A stretch of 64,000 nucleotides of DNA from NCBI GenBank assembly GCA_008973525.1, contig WACJ01000516.1:1674001-1738000 (forward strand), in the 5' to 3' direction. The first letter of the stretch is position 1; each line of letters opens with the position of its first letter. The stretch comes from Stenopsyche tienmushanensis. Its lineage: Eukaryota; Arthropoda; Insecta; Trichoptera; Stenopsychidae. Positions 1 through 12,989 of the stretch are shown here, in pieces. The translations under genes were made by a program, and so were the position numbers. The notes under the pieces were generated by a model. That model was not told where the DNA came from and made no database searches. It worked only from the letters and a program-made list of their open reading frames with translations.

Positions 1-1687
1 AATATGTATAAAGTATTGTGTATTCTCGAGGGATTTTTAGGGTGTAAGCTTGGAATTAAGCATGTTTCATTAACAACGAAGGGAATTCATATCCAATTAT
101 TGCATCCTAAAGTTCCAACTCATAAGATTGCCGTTCAAGTATTCAGTGCTAAATCAAAATTCATTTTCAACCCTTGCAGCTTGGGGTGCTTTACGGCCAC
201 ATTATTAGTTAAAACCAGTTCAATTAGATTAACTTAGATAGCTTGTGTGTCGGAAGATGAGGGTGCGATGGACTCTAGCATGGGTTTTATCCCATTACGA
301 CTACGAATTACATTCTAAGAACACTGTCTAAGAATACTTTCCAAGAACATAAACAAGCATTTGAAGCATATTTGAGCCAAATCCCTGATTTATAGGGTAC
401 AGTTTATGCGTCGAATGTGAAAAACAATGATTAAGCTATTCGTCCAGCAATTTAATTTATGAATCGATTAACAAATATCAAGTGATCAAACAGGAACAAT
501 TTCTTATTTTGTATTGCGCAATGGTTTGCAATTTCTCTCAATGTTCATAGATATAAGAAACAATGTATTAAGATTAATTTAGATATGATTTAATATTGCA
601 ATAATTATTGTTAAGGTTTTCTTTATTTTATTTACATAAAGCTGCAAGAAAATTCGAATAAATCTTTTGTGCTTTAAAATATTACAGATACTCAATGTCA
701 CCAATTTGACATAATTTGCTGTCAGACGTCTTGCCTTTGTTTTGTTAAGATTATCTTTTATTTACTTGGATGCAAGTGATTAGGTTTTTATGTTAGCCTA
801 AACTTAAACGTTTATGGTTATTGTATGTTTTTTTAAACATAAAGCAGCTGATAAAGATATTAAGAGGACCGAAAAATAATCAAAATTTTAAAACTTGCCC
901 TTTCACAATAAGTTTATTTTTTGTTGCTACCAAAAAGTGCGAGTCGTGATTTATTATTATTAGGTCAAACGATATAGTGAATATAAAGATACAGATATTT
1001 TTCAAGTAACATAGTGAACCTCTATAAATTACACGATTATTTGAAGAAACATCGTTACCGTAAAGGTAAATTGTTGTTAATTGCAGGTGTAAAACTGACC
1101 TTTTTTTGCGGTGAATTGTAATATGATGAGAAATGAGTACTGCAATATAATTCCAATTGAAAAAAAATCAATGTTTTTTTTTCAGGATCAGGTACTTATT
1201 ATACTGCTATCTTTAAACCATATTTCACCCTGATATAACTGTAGTTATTAATTTTAGACTATTTGAAACTGATCGGATAATTATATCAGTAGTATACTAT
1301 CAATGATTAGAGCTAATGCCAATAACAAAGAGATAATAGAAAAAATCAAAGTTAATTCATGAAAAAATATAGAAGCTTGGTTTACAACTTCTACCCATAC
1401 AAATTATTCAATAAATGGTGCACCCTCTGATTATCATCGATTTAGAACCTTAGAATACTCATTATGATCTAAAAGGATCCATTAGGATCCAAATATCCAA
1501 TTTGTGGTAAAAATGATACAAAATGATGCAAATTATAATATGTATAGATTAATATGGCATGCATATTTAGTATCAATTAGCTTATTTATTCATGATTCGC
1601 TTAGATGGGACAGCCGCTTAATCGGTCCAAGTTCGATTTGATTCATCTAAAAAGATATAGTATTAATGTATATTTTTTGTGTTTCAG
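1..1687 (+). other. Intron upstream of the CASK exon (3' part)
   Basis: AT-rich sequence with no recognisable exon or transposon. It ends in a pyrimidine-rich tract and TTTCAG at 1682-1687, which is the 3' splice site of the CASK exon that follows. An open frame near the start (4-237) has no recognisable domain and is probably chance. Assignment as intron follows from the exon, whose first base completes a split codon, so an upstream exon must lie outside the window. Confidence 0.7.
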
Positions 1688-1800
1688 GGGTCCTTTCAGC
1701 CTTGTCCGACGATGTATTCATCGGCAGACCCAGCAGCAATTTGCTGTAAAAATCGTAGACGTCGCCAAGTTTACAGCCAGTCCTGGTCTCAGTACTTCTG
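1688..1800 (+). CDS. CASK: CASK internal exon (start of the CaM-kinase-like domain)
   Basis: CASK is a MAGUK scaffold with an N-terminal CaM-kinase-like domain followed by L27, PDZ, SH3 and guanylate-kinase domains; it works at synapses and cell junctions. This 113-bp exon gives [18 protein letters not shown] then [19 protein letters not shown]. That is the end of the glycine-rich ATP loop, the AVK strand with the ATP-contacting lysine, and the conserved [10 protein letters not shown] segment that leads to the next helix in arthropod and vertebrate CASK. The exon is bounded by TTTCAG and GTAAGT. It starts with one base that completes a lysine-type codon and ends with one base of the next codon, so it is a phase 2 to phase 1 internal exon. 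There are no stops or frameshifts, so it is under constraint, unlike everything around it. No other CASK exon was recognised in the window. Confidence 0.95.
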
Positions 1801-1883
1801 GTAAGTCTTGGCGTTACCGGTTACGCAAGTCATTATGCCTGGCGTAATGTATCGTATAACAATGACACATTAGTTATGATATT

Positions 1884-2318
1884 ATGCTCGCTACACATGA
1901 CAATAAGAACAATCATCAAGAGTCACAATATTCATTATGTATGGACGTCGGTTTAAGTGTCAATGTCGCTGTGTCGTACATGTGGCCAACAGCTGATTAC
2001 ACACTGGCGACTCGGGTCTATCGACCAGGGAAAATAATTCATTTCTTCTATAAAAAACGCATTTTCTGCTCTATTTTTGGATACGTGATTTGCGATTTAA
2101 CATTGGCTAATGTATTGTATGAAAAAAATCGCTCAAGAAGTCGCCAACGCATAATAATCGTTCGTTTTCTGTCTGTTGGTGTAATTGTTTTAAAAGTAAA
2201 TTTGTTCAGTGATATGCAAAAAATGCTTTCATTTAATAATGAGATTCGTGCCATCTACGAACGAATGAGGATGTCTGAGATGAACATTTCAGAAAATGAA
2301 GCATTGAAAAACAACTAA
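1884..2318 (+). other. Unassigned open frame just after the CASK exon
   Basis: A 144-codon open frame begins 84 bases after the CASK donor site. The translation has no recognisable domain, signal peptide or repeat. There is a mildly hydrophobic stretch near residues 50-75 and a basic run (KNRSRSRQR) near residues 81-89. Composition is like the neighbouring intron. One frame of this length is expected by chance somewhere in 64 kb of AT-rich DNA, so I do not call it a gene. Confidence 0.15.
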
Positions 2319-2810
2319 CTGCAAATGTACTCTTTCAGCGCACGTAACAAAGCTCAGTAAGTGAAAATTGTTGTAGATAAAATTTTAAAGAGAGCGGAAG
2401 AATAAACCATTTTCTTTCTATTCAAAACACCCCTACTTTCCGTTACATGCTTATTCAGCTTCCCAACCTTTTCAAGTGGTAACCTTCGCTATGTTTGCAG
2501 TTAAAAAAGTCATTTTTTAACAAAGCAAACGAGTCATCAAAATTTGATTTATCAGAATATTTTTAATTATTGTATTTGATGCTAGATTATCCGTTGAATT
2601 TTGTCAAATGAAACTTCATGTAATTTTCATCATTTAAACTGTATCTTGCATTAATTTTGATAAGAATCTTGGACGTTTGTCGAAATGGTTGTAAATCGAA
2701 TTTTATTCAAAAAATAATTAGAAGTAATATATATAAAAGGTATGCTGTACGTTAATAACGTGCTTATTGTTAAATTCATATGAGAAAATGATTACAAATA
2801 TAATATGTAT

Positions 2811-2911
2811 ACAGGGTGTTTTGCACATGGACCAAAAATTTTTTTTGGGGGTTAGGGGGGCTTTTGCTACGTTTCACACGTCCTAAGTCCAGATCATGCA
2901 AAACATCCTGT
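2811..2911 (+). repeat. Short MITE with ACAGGGTGTTTTGCA ends
   Basis: The left end is ACAGGGTGTTTTGCACATG, and the right end is its approximate inverse, CATGCAAAACATCCTGTAT. The interior is a run of T and G. A second, inverted copy lies at 52425-52532. Such ends are common in small non-autonomous DNA elements of insects; the superfamily cannot be told from this sequence. Confidence 0.6.
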
Positions 2912-2915
2912 ATAT

Positions 2916-4390
2916 ATATTTAACAATTATTCTGGAATATTTCCATGATATGTGCTACTGATATACATTAGTGACCCTGAAAATTTTCAGCGACTCCAGA
3001 GAGAGTGCTTGTATTGCTGAATTAAATGTTCAGGTTAATTTACATAGTTTATTGTTACCTTTAAGATCTGTCGGTGTTTGAGTCACTATTTGCAAATTGT
3101 TGGATTCCATAATTGATTTAACTGGCAATCGTGTACTAATAAATCATGTATAAGATCTCATTTCATCGAATAAATGAATGTAAATACAATATTCCATTCT
3201 CTCAACATTGTGGCACAGGTTGAATTTTACATTATAGCAAGTATTTTACTCGGTTTACTTTAATTCTCCGTAGTTGAAATCCATGGATTGGGAATCCGCA
3301 TTTTTTGGTGTATCAGTACTCGTACATTTTGATATATTATGGTATGAGCTCAAATTCAGGATGTGAAATATTGTTGAATACCAATATATGAATACAGGGT
3401 CGTTAATCTCTTTGGTTTTGAAAGCTGAAGCATTTGCAATAGACGCAAAGGTTGAAATTTCTAAATTGTACATAACGATATGAACCCGAAAAGCTCTGAC
3501 CTGGGGACCAGGGTCTGTCCCTTAGATTCATTTCGGAATATTTTACTTTACCTTCAATCGCTATTGTAAATATTTTTTAAATTAAATAAGACTAAAATAA
3601 TAATAATAAAACAGTTGTTTGGGTATTAAATATTATGTAATTTTTTTAATAATGGTGAATCTTCAATGTATGTTATTATATTTAATTATTTTGAAACATT
3701 GCCTGCAGGTATACTTATTCACAAAAAGGAATGATTCATACTACATTAATTAAATACATGAAATTTTCTACATAATATTTGAAACGTTAGCTTAAAAGTT
3801 AAGTTAGTTAAAAGAGCATTAGTTTGACTTGAGAGACGGATTTACTTTATACAAAAGCACTTTTCTATTAGCCCCTCTTAGAGCTTAATGCAGTTTACGA
3901 CGGTATTACATAGTGGTTGTAAAAATGTACTTTATAACTATCTTCTTGTGCATTTTATTCCCTGGAGGTGTGTTAAAGGCTAACTTATAATATAACTCAA
4001 ATTCGTTATATTTTTTGTTTGTAAAAATAATAAAATGTTGAGAGTATTTAGTTTAAAAGTGTTTAAAATGTCATGAAATTGCTATGCTAGTACTAAAAGA
4101 ATGGTCTGCGAAACATTCTCTTATGTTTTTTTCGTTCGAGGAATTCATGTTTATTCTGAAAAAAATATATAAATGACCATTTTGAATAAAAAACGGCTGA
4201 AAGAAAAAAATATTGGTATCACCCAAATAATTTCTCTATATGAAATATTCAATATGAATTTATTTGTAAGTCTTTTATTAATACAATTATTTTCTCGTGT
4301 TGCTTCAACAATATATTTTCCGAATTCGGTAAAAAGTGTCGACGACGGTATTTCTATGGAAATGAACACACGGAAAAGGATAGCCAAAAT
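2916..4390. other. Intronic DNA, nothing recognised
   Basis: AT-rich sequence without an open frame, terminal repeat or splice-bounded exon that I can support. The segment GACCTGGGGACCAGGGTC near 3498-3515 is a small GC-rich imperfect palindrome. Confidence 0.4.
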
Positions 4391-4520
4391 TTAACCCTTT
4401 GACGTCGAAATGGTCACCATGCGGCGAGTGCTGTGGCATCTGCCGCCATATTCTGCGGACAGTATCAATGACCGTTATTAAACTGCTACATTTTAATCGA
4501 CATTCAACGTTCAGCGTATG
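4391..4520 (+). repeat. piggyBac-like solitary terminal end
   Basis: TTAACCCTTTGACGTCGAAA at 4391-4410 has the TTAA target plus CCC start typical of piggyBac-type MITE ends. It is followed by a GC-rich stretch (CACCATGCGGCGAGTGC) unlike the flanks. No matching right end ending in GGGTTAA was seen within the next few hundred bases, so it is truncated or only resembles such an end. Confidence 0.35.
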
Positions 4521-5274
4521 TATGGATCGTTCTAAAATATTTTTTTATTGCACGATACTTCAATCGTACGGGTCTAAATCCTTTGGATGTACTCATCTAC
4601 TGATAAAAATCCTCTTATACGTTTATCCTTCTATTGTTGCCATGGAGGTTCAATTAATTCTTGTCTGAAAAAATCACATCCTTGTAGAGCTGAAAACCCT
4701 CATTTAAACGATCTCAAGGCTAATCTCGACGATATTGCTTTTATCGATTGATTTCATTCCAGGAATTTTAGTATTTATCTATTCATCTCTCGATACATGG
4801 AGAATTTATAGATTAACATAGATAAGATAGATTAAACTTACAAAAATATTACTATATTCGACACAAAAATACAAATAATATATTCTGGGCACAATCACAG
4901 TATCGTCAAAGATGCGTCGAGTTATTTATTTGGTGCAAATATTATAATGCAAATTATGAATCACTAAGTTTTATTTTAATCAACACTGTTTGCAACACAA
5001 TGTTTATTATTTTTATATCAATAAATGTACTATATGTGTTATATTGTAGTTTGATTTTATTGATCAAGCATACAGCAATGTTGTAGAGGGATTTAGATAT
5101 ATTTTTTTTAATGAAACATTTGTCCTTTTTATGACAAGACTAAAAAAAGATCGATTCGTATAAAAATCGACCTGTATTTCAACTAGTTGTCACCTTTTTG
5201 AAATCGCTCAAGACATTTTGTAAATATTTAATATAATGTGATCCCTGCTACTACTTAATGCATGTGCTCTATCA
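4521..5274. other. Intronic DNA, nothing recognised
   Basis: AT-rich sequence up to the mariner target site at 5275; no gene or repeat supported. Confidence 0.4.
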
Positions 5275-6062
5275 TACGAGACATATCCCGAAAGTAAGTG
5301 TATTGTGACAATAACGGGCTGTTTTTAAGGGTTGGCCATACTGAGTGGTAGAAGGGAATCTCCTGACAAAGCGAGCATAGCAGGAACACGGTAGTACGTA
5401 AATTCACGTTGTGGTGTCCAGTTACGTGAAAGATGCCGGTAAGAAATCCCGCCAAATGCGATCGAGTCAATAGCGCCCGTGGGTTTCTTGGACGTCTTGA
5501 ATTGAAAGTAAGGATTTTATGAGCTCTATTGGGACTGGAAATGAAAAATAGGTGGTTCTTACACATCTGCGTCAAAAGACAGTTGTCACATCAATTCTCT
5601 ATTTGCCAAAAAATTTAAAAACACAATTTTGAGCAAAATAATCATGGCCTCAGTGTTTTGGGAGCGAAAAAGCATAATTTTGGTCGAATTGACAACGCCC
5701 GTCCTTACACAGTCTCTTCCACTAGGGGACTTTTGGACTTATTTGGTTGGGATGTTTTGAACCACCCCTCGTATTCCCCTGACTTGGAGCCTTCAGATTA
5801 TCATCTTTACTCCTTCCTGAAAAAACACATGGGTGGAATTGAATTTTCAATCGATGAGCAGGTGCAAAAAGAGGTTTTGAAGTGCGGGAAGGTTCTTCGA
5901 TTTGGGCATAAAGAAGCTTATGCCACAGCTCACCAGATGCATTGAACGGGATGGCGATTATGTTCAAAAATATTTAACAAGTGTATCAACAATATCCTGG
6001 TATTTTTCAAATACATTTTTTCTATATAAAATGGTACACTTACTTTTGGGATATTTTTCGTA
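5275..6062 (+). mobile_element. Internally deleted mariner element, copy A
   Basis: TA target dinucleotides flank a 784-bp element at 5277-6060. The left end is CGAGACATATCCCGAAAGTA and the right end is the inverse of CGAAAAATATCCCAAAAGTA, so the terminal inverted repeats agree over about 24 bases with a few differences. Inside is a broken D34D-type transposase. Copy B at 26559-27444 has the same ends, orientation and internal deletion. Intact mariners are about 1.3 kb, so about 0.5 kb is missing. Confidence 0.9.
5433..5999 (+). pseudogene. Mariner transposase, N-terminal HTH deleted, broken
   Basis: Mariner transposases cut and paste DNA at TA sites using a D,D34D triad. The frame opens at ATG 5433 with a typical mariner start (MPVRNPAKC), then soon jumps to the region of the first catalytic motif. 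There GNE replaces the usual GDE, so the first aspartate is lost, and a stop follows. IIMASVFWERKSIILVE is recognisable, then a second deletion removes the stretch before DNARPYT (second aspartate). HPSYSPDLEPSDYHLY carries the third aspartate. After a frameshift, KKLMPQLTRCIERDGDYVQK is the C-terminus. The helix-turn-helix DNA-binding region is gone. This is certainly non-functional. Confidence 0.88.
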
Positions 6063-8683
6063 TAAGACATACTATATTTCGTTTCGAACATACCTTTGGC
6101 AATGTTTTATAATTCAAGCGTTCTCACGGAAGCACAAATGATGACAGGTGACAGACACATGAAAGATGACGCTCTTGAGCTTTTATATTGTGAATATATT
6201 CTTTGAGCTATTCTCCATATAAATATGTATAGTGTATTATAAAACAACTGTGTATTCATTGAAGCGCTCTCCGCTATCAAAAATATATTTTTCCACCACT
6301 CGCAATTTTATACAGTACTCCCTTTGTTTTACTTTTCATCTTTTTGATAGCATTTCCGTTTGTCTTTCCGATTTGAATCAGCAGGCTTTTCCTGCTTCCT
6401 TCATTCGAGAAAAATCGTGGTATGTTTCATAACACGAAAGCTCTTGATCATTTATAATCTTCTATCTGCAGTGTGCTATTATTTTCAATTTCAGTCGAGA
6501 TTTTTAGTTTATCTATAGATTTATCGGGCGTTTTGTTGACATTAACAAAGTATTTTTATGACAGAGCCTGACCTCATACGATTCTTTTACGGCTATGGAG
6601 AAAAGTCTTTATGTTTGGCTTGTCTATTTATAGGGATCATTGATTTTCATGTACGCGATGAAAGGTGGCGAACCACGAACAGCTTAGACATATTCTTGTG
6701 ACAAATTAAAAGATAAAACCGATATTACCATAATCATGCTAGTAGTGGAAAAGTGCTATATTTAGTCTTTATGAACAAAAAGACAATCATAATTTATGAT
6801 CGATAGTGTTTCGTTGATGTATTTAAGAGCAACAATGGTTCAAGATTCGACCCTTGAATGAACTCGAATATATTTGTTTGTCCCGTATTAAGGGCCTAAT
6901 AAAATTTCGTTGAAAAAATATTTGTATAACCTAAATACTTGAATTAGATTTTATGTAAACCATTAGAAAATTGTTAGAAAGAAACATTTGCGTGCTGCAC
7001 GAATTATTCTTAGATAACAAATAACAGCGAGAGAAAATGTGTACTTTTTTCTTGACAAGACAAATAAATTATTCATTTTTGCACTTGGAAAAAGTCGTTT
7101 ATGATAAAGTAGAGTTGAAAACAATAGTTTTCATCAAATGAAACACCGCTTCAAACTACCAAGCCAAAATTAACGCTTCGAAAGGTTTTACTCTGCATTT
7201 GAGTTTGAGTTATAAAAACTAGATTGAAAAATTACTACAGACATTTACTATCAGAATTAAAATAGACTGAAACACAATTCATGAGCTAAAATGAATAATT
7301 CTCTTGATGCAACCTCAATGTTCTCTGGAATTGACTTCTTTTGATATTTATCTGTTCAAATATTTGCAATATATGTACATCAAAAGATACAGGTTTTATT
7401 CAAATAATTTTATTAAAAGAAGATTGATGATTTGTAAAGGCGAGGATAATTAATTTTGAATAATCATGGAATGTATGTTACGGATTTAAATGCAACTATT
7501 TTCTAAAAAGAATAGTTATACTTTGTTCTACAAAATGATGGATTAATTCCTCCACACGAGTTTGTGCCTGATGGCTTTAATAATTTCTACCGTGAACCAA
7601 TTTGAAAATTGTTGCGGTTTTCTGGGGAAACTTTGAGATAAATTAACCCTCGTCGCTTAGCATATACTATTAATGGCTTTATCATACGCGTTGAATAGAA
7701 AATATTTTCAATTGATAAATACGAATTTAATTCAACTTCTTATGGTGCCATTTTTTTATATGGTGGATTTTAAATAGCTTCTAAACACGATTGAACTATG
7801 ATAACTATGTTGTTTTAAAGGTTTTTTTTGAGAAGACTACTATTATATCTCTATATCTATATTATTTTCAATGTCTGAGTAAGACATATCTAGTTAATAT
7901 TAATTATGGCACTATGTTTAGTTTGAGAATTAAAATAAATTATAGCTGATAACATATACCAGTTCAAAAAATTGACATTGCGTGATTTTGATACAGCCGC
8001 GTTCAATGTATGTCTGAGTGACAACCCCGCATACAAAGTGTTAATACGATGACCATCATTATACCTAACGTGTTTTTATCATAATATTACTATATTAGAT
8101 TCTTTTTCTTATCGGTCTCTAAATTGCATCACAAAAATGTGTTTTCTTCAATTACTGGAGATAAAAAAATCTCTAGTAGCAGAAGCGTGGAAGTTCATAT
8201 ATTTTCCCGATCAAATACACCTATAATGGCAAAGAATTGTTAAATGATTTATTATGTCATGCTGTTACCCAATAAACGTTGGCATGCTTGCCACGAGAAG
8301 CAGTATATAAAAAAAATGAGAGGAAGCCTATAAATCTAGAGGCGGTTTTGGCAAGAGCACATGAGTTGCTTCCCAACTGGCACACTCTGTCATGTTATCC
8401 TCATTCAATTAATTAGCCTTTCGCCACACGCAAAGGTCAAGTGTTGTTAATGGATCACGTGGTGTGATGGGACCCTCTTTAGCTCTGACGTCCATCTTTC
8501 GCCAGCAGAAATCACTTCAATTATCTCCAATAAAAACAATATCGATCCATGTCAATTGGACGATTTCGTGTTAACATCCATAAACTCGGACGAACCACTT
8601 TGTTCGATTAGCGGACGAAGAGTTTTTAAATAGAATTATCTTACAGCACGGAACCGGAACAACACACTTCCCCCAACTTGAAC
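6063..8683. other. Intronic DNA, mostly nothing recognised
   Basis: No open frame, exon or repeat with support. The part from about 8280 to 8660 is less AT-rich than its surroundings and contains CACGTG (E-box type) near 8457-8462. It could be a conserved intronic element, but nothing in this single sequence proves it. Confidence 0.35.
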
Positions 8684-9139
8684 TTACTCGGCGTTCCAAA
8701 TTATTATAACTTTGAATCGAATTCGACTGCTGGAAATCAACTTTGATGCGTTCAGGTCGTAAACAAAAATTGACACAATTCTATGTATTAAATCTTTTTT
8801 TGTGCGGAAGATGCGTTTCGCGGAAAATCGCACAAAATGAAATCGCATAAAAAAAATATGACTTATGTAAAAAGAGTGAAGATGCGTTCTATAGATTTTA
8901 AGAACCGCATAACTTTGAAACAACTATATAAAATATATCCAAAAATGCATAAAAAAAGTTATTTAGAGTCTCAAATTATAATTTTTTCCAAATTTCGGTA
9001 GCGTTGATGATTTATTTCCTATTTTATCTAAAATATTTCGATACGTACTCTTTGTAAAATTAAAAAAAAAATGCTTAAAAAAACCGCATAACTTCGAAAT
9101 CGCACAAAAAAAGTCGCACAAAAAGAGGTTTGAGTGTAC
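8684..9139. repeat. Non-autonomous element with CGCACAAAAAGAGGTTTGAGT end, copy 1
   Basis: The right end reads CGCACAAAAAGAGGTTTGAG, and motifs like CCGCATAACTTCGAAATCGC recur inside (8815-8860, 8900-8920, 9080-9120). Bases 8975-9137 match 37556-37676. Ends of the type ...CTCAAACCTCTTTTTGTGCG are seen in pogo/Tigger-type non-autonomous elements, but no transposase remains, so the superfamily is inferred. The left boundary is uncertain. Confidence 0.55.
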
Positions 9140-9598
9140 TTACTTTTTACTTTAGGTGTCTTTTTTTTTAACTATAAGAGAGCCTCCGCCAGTAACACAT
9201 TATTTTTTTTTATATATTACACAAACATATCTTCATCTTTTAGCTGAGAGATGTTGTAATTTTTCAATTCTTCTTACAATATTTGATCGTTTTCGTTTAT
9301 GCATTTGCTTGAACAAAAATTTCCTTGAATACAAACGTCTTCTGTGTATGTTTGAGTGTTTGGAAGTACCACAGAAATGTCAATTTTGTTTGCCGATGAA
9401 GCCATTTAATTGGAAGTGGGCTCTATCAATCACCCATAAATTCCATATATAATTGTAGTAATTAACATACAAGCTATATTGTAAATGCTATTCATAATAA
9501 TTTTAATTCAATTGCTGAACCAATTAAATCTTTAAGCATCTATTTAAAATCTTTGTTTAAAATTGTGCACAATGATTACAAATTGATACCCAACAAAG
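9140..9598. other. Intronic DNA, nothing recognised
   Basis: A 98-codon open frame (9156-9452) is rich in phenylalanine, cysteine and leucine, has no known motif and is likely chance. Confidence 0.35.
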
Positions 9599-10330
9599 TA
9601 CATTAGACTCTCGATTATCCGAGCTAATACTGGAAAGGGCGGATACGGATAATAAAAACGCTCATAGTTAAGCAGATAAGTGGCCGTTAGTAGTTAGTAC
9701 TAAGCATTACTAAAATATTAAAAAAAAACATTATTTTTCTTAATGTTATTGTATCATTATATTCATATCATCTTCCTCGGGAAGATTTTTGAGTAGACTG
9801 TGGCGACAAAGAACTTTTTAGTCCATGGGCTGGATTAAACATTAGGGGGCAAAAATTTTGCAACAATTTTCCTTTCGTTCGGATGAGAATAGGCATAATA
9901 CTACTATTTTCTGTGGCAATCTCTTATTTTTTTAAAAATATTGCACCTCTGGAGTCCATTTATTTTAAACCAATTTTTAAAAATTTCCCTGTTCATTCGT
10001 GCCCCTTTCTGGCTATAATAATCGACAGGTAGATTTTTCATTGGAGTTCCCTCTCTTATATCGAGGTTTATTTGCTCTACCAATCACCAAAAGTTTATTT
10101 TTATGAGTTTCTGATGGGTTTCCAGTCTCTTTTCACCCCTGGTCCTTTTTCACAATCTTACATTCGTTGTGATATTTGCCTTAAGTAACAAGCTTTCTTT
10201 AACTTCATTGTTCGGTTGTTTTGAGAACCAAGATAATTAAAACATGAGAACAGGCGTTTGTTTTGGTAGTTAACAAGCATCGTCGTTTCTTTAATCTTGA
10301 CCTGTGTATATAACACCTCATGTACTCTTT
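9599..10330 (-). mobile_element. Tigger/pogo-like element relic, copy 1
   Basis: A TA at 9599-9600 is followed by CATTAGACTCTCGATTATCC, a typical Tigger/pogo terminal repeat. The transposase relic runs on the minus strand, so this is the element's 3' end. The segment AACGCTCATAGTTAAGCAGATAAGTG (9658 onward) recurs at 39870 in copy 2. The other end could not be placed. Confidence 0.75.
9835..10130 (-). pseudogene. Tigger/pogo DDE transposase fragment
   Basis: Pogo/Tigger transposases use a DDE/DDD catalytic core related to CENP-B and jerky proteins. Reading the minus strand, HKNKLLVIGRANKPR is the strand after the first aspartate. MKNLPVDYYSQKGARMNREI then FKNWF (from ATG 10041) is the conserved middle segment. 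KFLPPNV near 9835-9862 is the motif following the second aspartate. These pieces lie in different frames with stops between them, and the LLLDN segment is degraded. The HTH part is not recognisable. It is a dead relic. Confidence 0.78.
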
Positions 10331-12989
10331 AGGAGTTACCTCATTATCCAAGTATCACCATATTTTTTTAGTATTGTGTTCATTTCGTCTCATTATCATA
10401 TAAGGAAAAAAAAATTATCATCATCAAAATTAAATTCTGACATGATAATTGTACATCCTGGCAATGTTAAAAATTGATTTGGTACAACATTTGTTTCAAA
10501 ATGTTTATTAACGACTTTAACAACATATAAAAATGTAATGTTCTCGAAGTTGCAACTGAAATTCTCGACGAACTAAGTAAACGTGTTCATAGCTAAACAA
10601 TTCGCCGAGTACTATACACACAAAACTATCATGGGCGTGTAGCTAGGAACAAATCATTTATTCATTCGACAAATCGCACCAAAGGAGTGGTGTTAGCATT
10701 CGACTACGGAAAAAAATATGTCAGCTGATGTATTGACGTAATACTTGTCGACAAAATCGCATTTGATTCATAGTGGGAAATGATTTTTTAAAGTCTAACG
10801 AAGAGCTCAAAATATACAACTATACAACATTGTACAAGGGCTTGTGTCAGTTAATGGAGTTGGTAGTATATCAATGGAAATTATAATACATTTATGTATC
10901 TCAATATATTAACACATTTTACCCGGGGCATACATTTCTTCGCGGTTAGTGCTGTAATACGTGATAAGCAGTTACTATGTGTTATACTGATTTATTGCAA
11001 TGAAAAAGTGTGTCTTAACAAAGGCATTCGCGTAATTGTTCGGCTATTCTACCTGTACGAGTTTAGGTATTATCGTATTTCATTGTACTTTGTGCATTCT
11101 ATTACTTATCCGTTAATAATTTCTGCGTGGCATCGATGTAGGTCGTGTAAATATCGATACTTAATTTTACAAATTTATTATTTATAGTACACATAATACA
11201 CATATCTACAAGTTGTTCAGATAAAATATCTTTCGTTATTGCCAACGTTCATTATCGCCTTAAAATGAGATTTTCATAGAAGGAAATACTGAATATAGAT
11301 AGGATATTGGAATAATTGAACTATGTAATTAATAAATTAATCGTCTGAGTATTTACCTTTTCACAACCAGGAAATCAGGATAAATTTATGTCCGATGATG
11401 ATCGATCGGAAATAATTTCGATCTCTCAAATTCATTGGTATAAATGTTTTTCTTTCATTGTCTGTTTTTGACCAAGAAATTTCACCGCATTTAATATAAA
11501 TGTAGATATGGCATAAAACAGGATTACCGGATGAAGGCTGACATAAATAGGTGGGATTTATTAGATTTAAGATTTAGATTGTAAAGCTACAATAATATTT
11601 TGTACTTAAGCGATTCGATGAAAGAATATAATAAAATCAAATAGCAAAGGATACACATTGGTAACAAACAAGAGGAGTCAAAATGTGGGGATATTTGTCA
11701 TGCAAATGGATTTATCGATCTAATAAAGGCTCATTCTGAAGAGTTAAATTTAATTGGCCTGAGTATAGTTAATCAGTCGATGGTTCCAAAGACATTCATG
11801 CTCATTGACAAGGTTTTAATAATATTAGCATCGCACTTTTGGACTATTAAGAAATGTGCTTATATCTTAAAGATTGTTAAAGAACGTGCCAGTTTTATTC
11901 TTTTGCTGTAATTAAAACATTGACATCATCATCGGTATCAGATGTCGCAGCATTAACACAAGTGTTAACATCAGAACACCTTTGAAAGCACGAGCCAGGT
12001 GTGTATGATTATCAGATGTTAACATATGTTTACAATGTGATTTAAAAATATGTGTTTCTATTAATAAAATCATTGCTCTTTTTCATTTTATGACGTCTCA
12101 GATAAACTTACATTTTATGATGTTTTAGTTGGTGTTTCAAAAAAAAAAAAAATGCATTTATAATTAATTTCTTCTTCTGATATATGTGTGTGTTGGCTAT
12201 GGGAAATTCCAACATACCCTCCCTGGATATGATTTCTTAATACTATTATATATTCCAGAATTTTGGAACATTCATTAAAAGACCAACAAAGAATAATCGA
12301 TAAATTGTATAAAAGATGGGAAATCATTGTAAATACTATTATAGTAATGGACAAATACCCAAAACATCTAAGAATATATTATTTTTAAAGTTATCTTCAA
12401 ACTTTAGTTGAAAATAATTAGTTTTAATTTTTTTCATGACATACATTGTTCGCATCTGCAATAATAGATCGGACAATGTGAAGTATACTGTTGATTAATT
12501 CTTGGACTTAATAAGTCAATATTCGACAATGAGCACCAGCTCTTGAGCTATAATTAGTTCTAGAGTACGCTAAGTCTATTTGACGAAACAAAATTAAGAG
12601 AATTTGCCGTGAAATTTGTACCAAGTTAAACAGGCTAATTAGGTTACTGTTAAAGCTTGTTACCTGCAATGCAAAAAGACAAACTTATTAGACATATTGT
12701 AAACTTACATGTATTAGGAGGAGAAACTAATTATAAATGCATATTTTAAACTAAAACACCATAAAATGAAAGTAAAATAATAAAATTTTAAATCACATTG
12801 TCAACATATATCAATTATCAATATTGAAAGTAATTATTTAATCTGGTTTTAATAACTCATCTGTATTATTCCGCAAAAATTCCACCACATACCGAAGAGA
12901 TGAAAATGATGTTTGAAATGGCGAAAATTATTTTCTTTTTTCATTCTGATTATGATTAGATGCAAAATCGTATAAACCCCCAATGTTTT
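10331..12989. other. Intronic DNA, nothing recognised
   Basis: AT-rich. Open frames at 10894-11187 (+) and 12115-12354 (-) show no family motif. A poly-A run lies at 12139-12151. No repeat with a second copy in this window was found. Confidence 0.35.

Noticed and set aside
1884..2318. 144-codon frame directly after the CASK exon as a possible gene
   Set aside because: No motif, no splice logic, composition like the intron; a frame of this length is expected by chance in a window of this size and base content.
5255..5575. 106-codon minus-strand frame in mariner copy A
   Set aside because: It is the antisense of the element's 5' region; the real coding sense is the plus strand.
7640..7665. 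TTAACCCTCGTCGCTTAGC as another piggyBac-type end
   Set aside because: No matching inverted end with TTAA nearby and no similarity to the other TTAA elements in this window.
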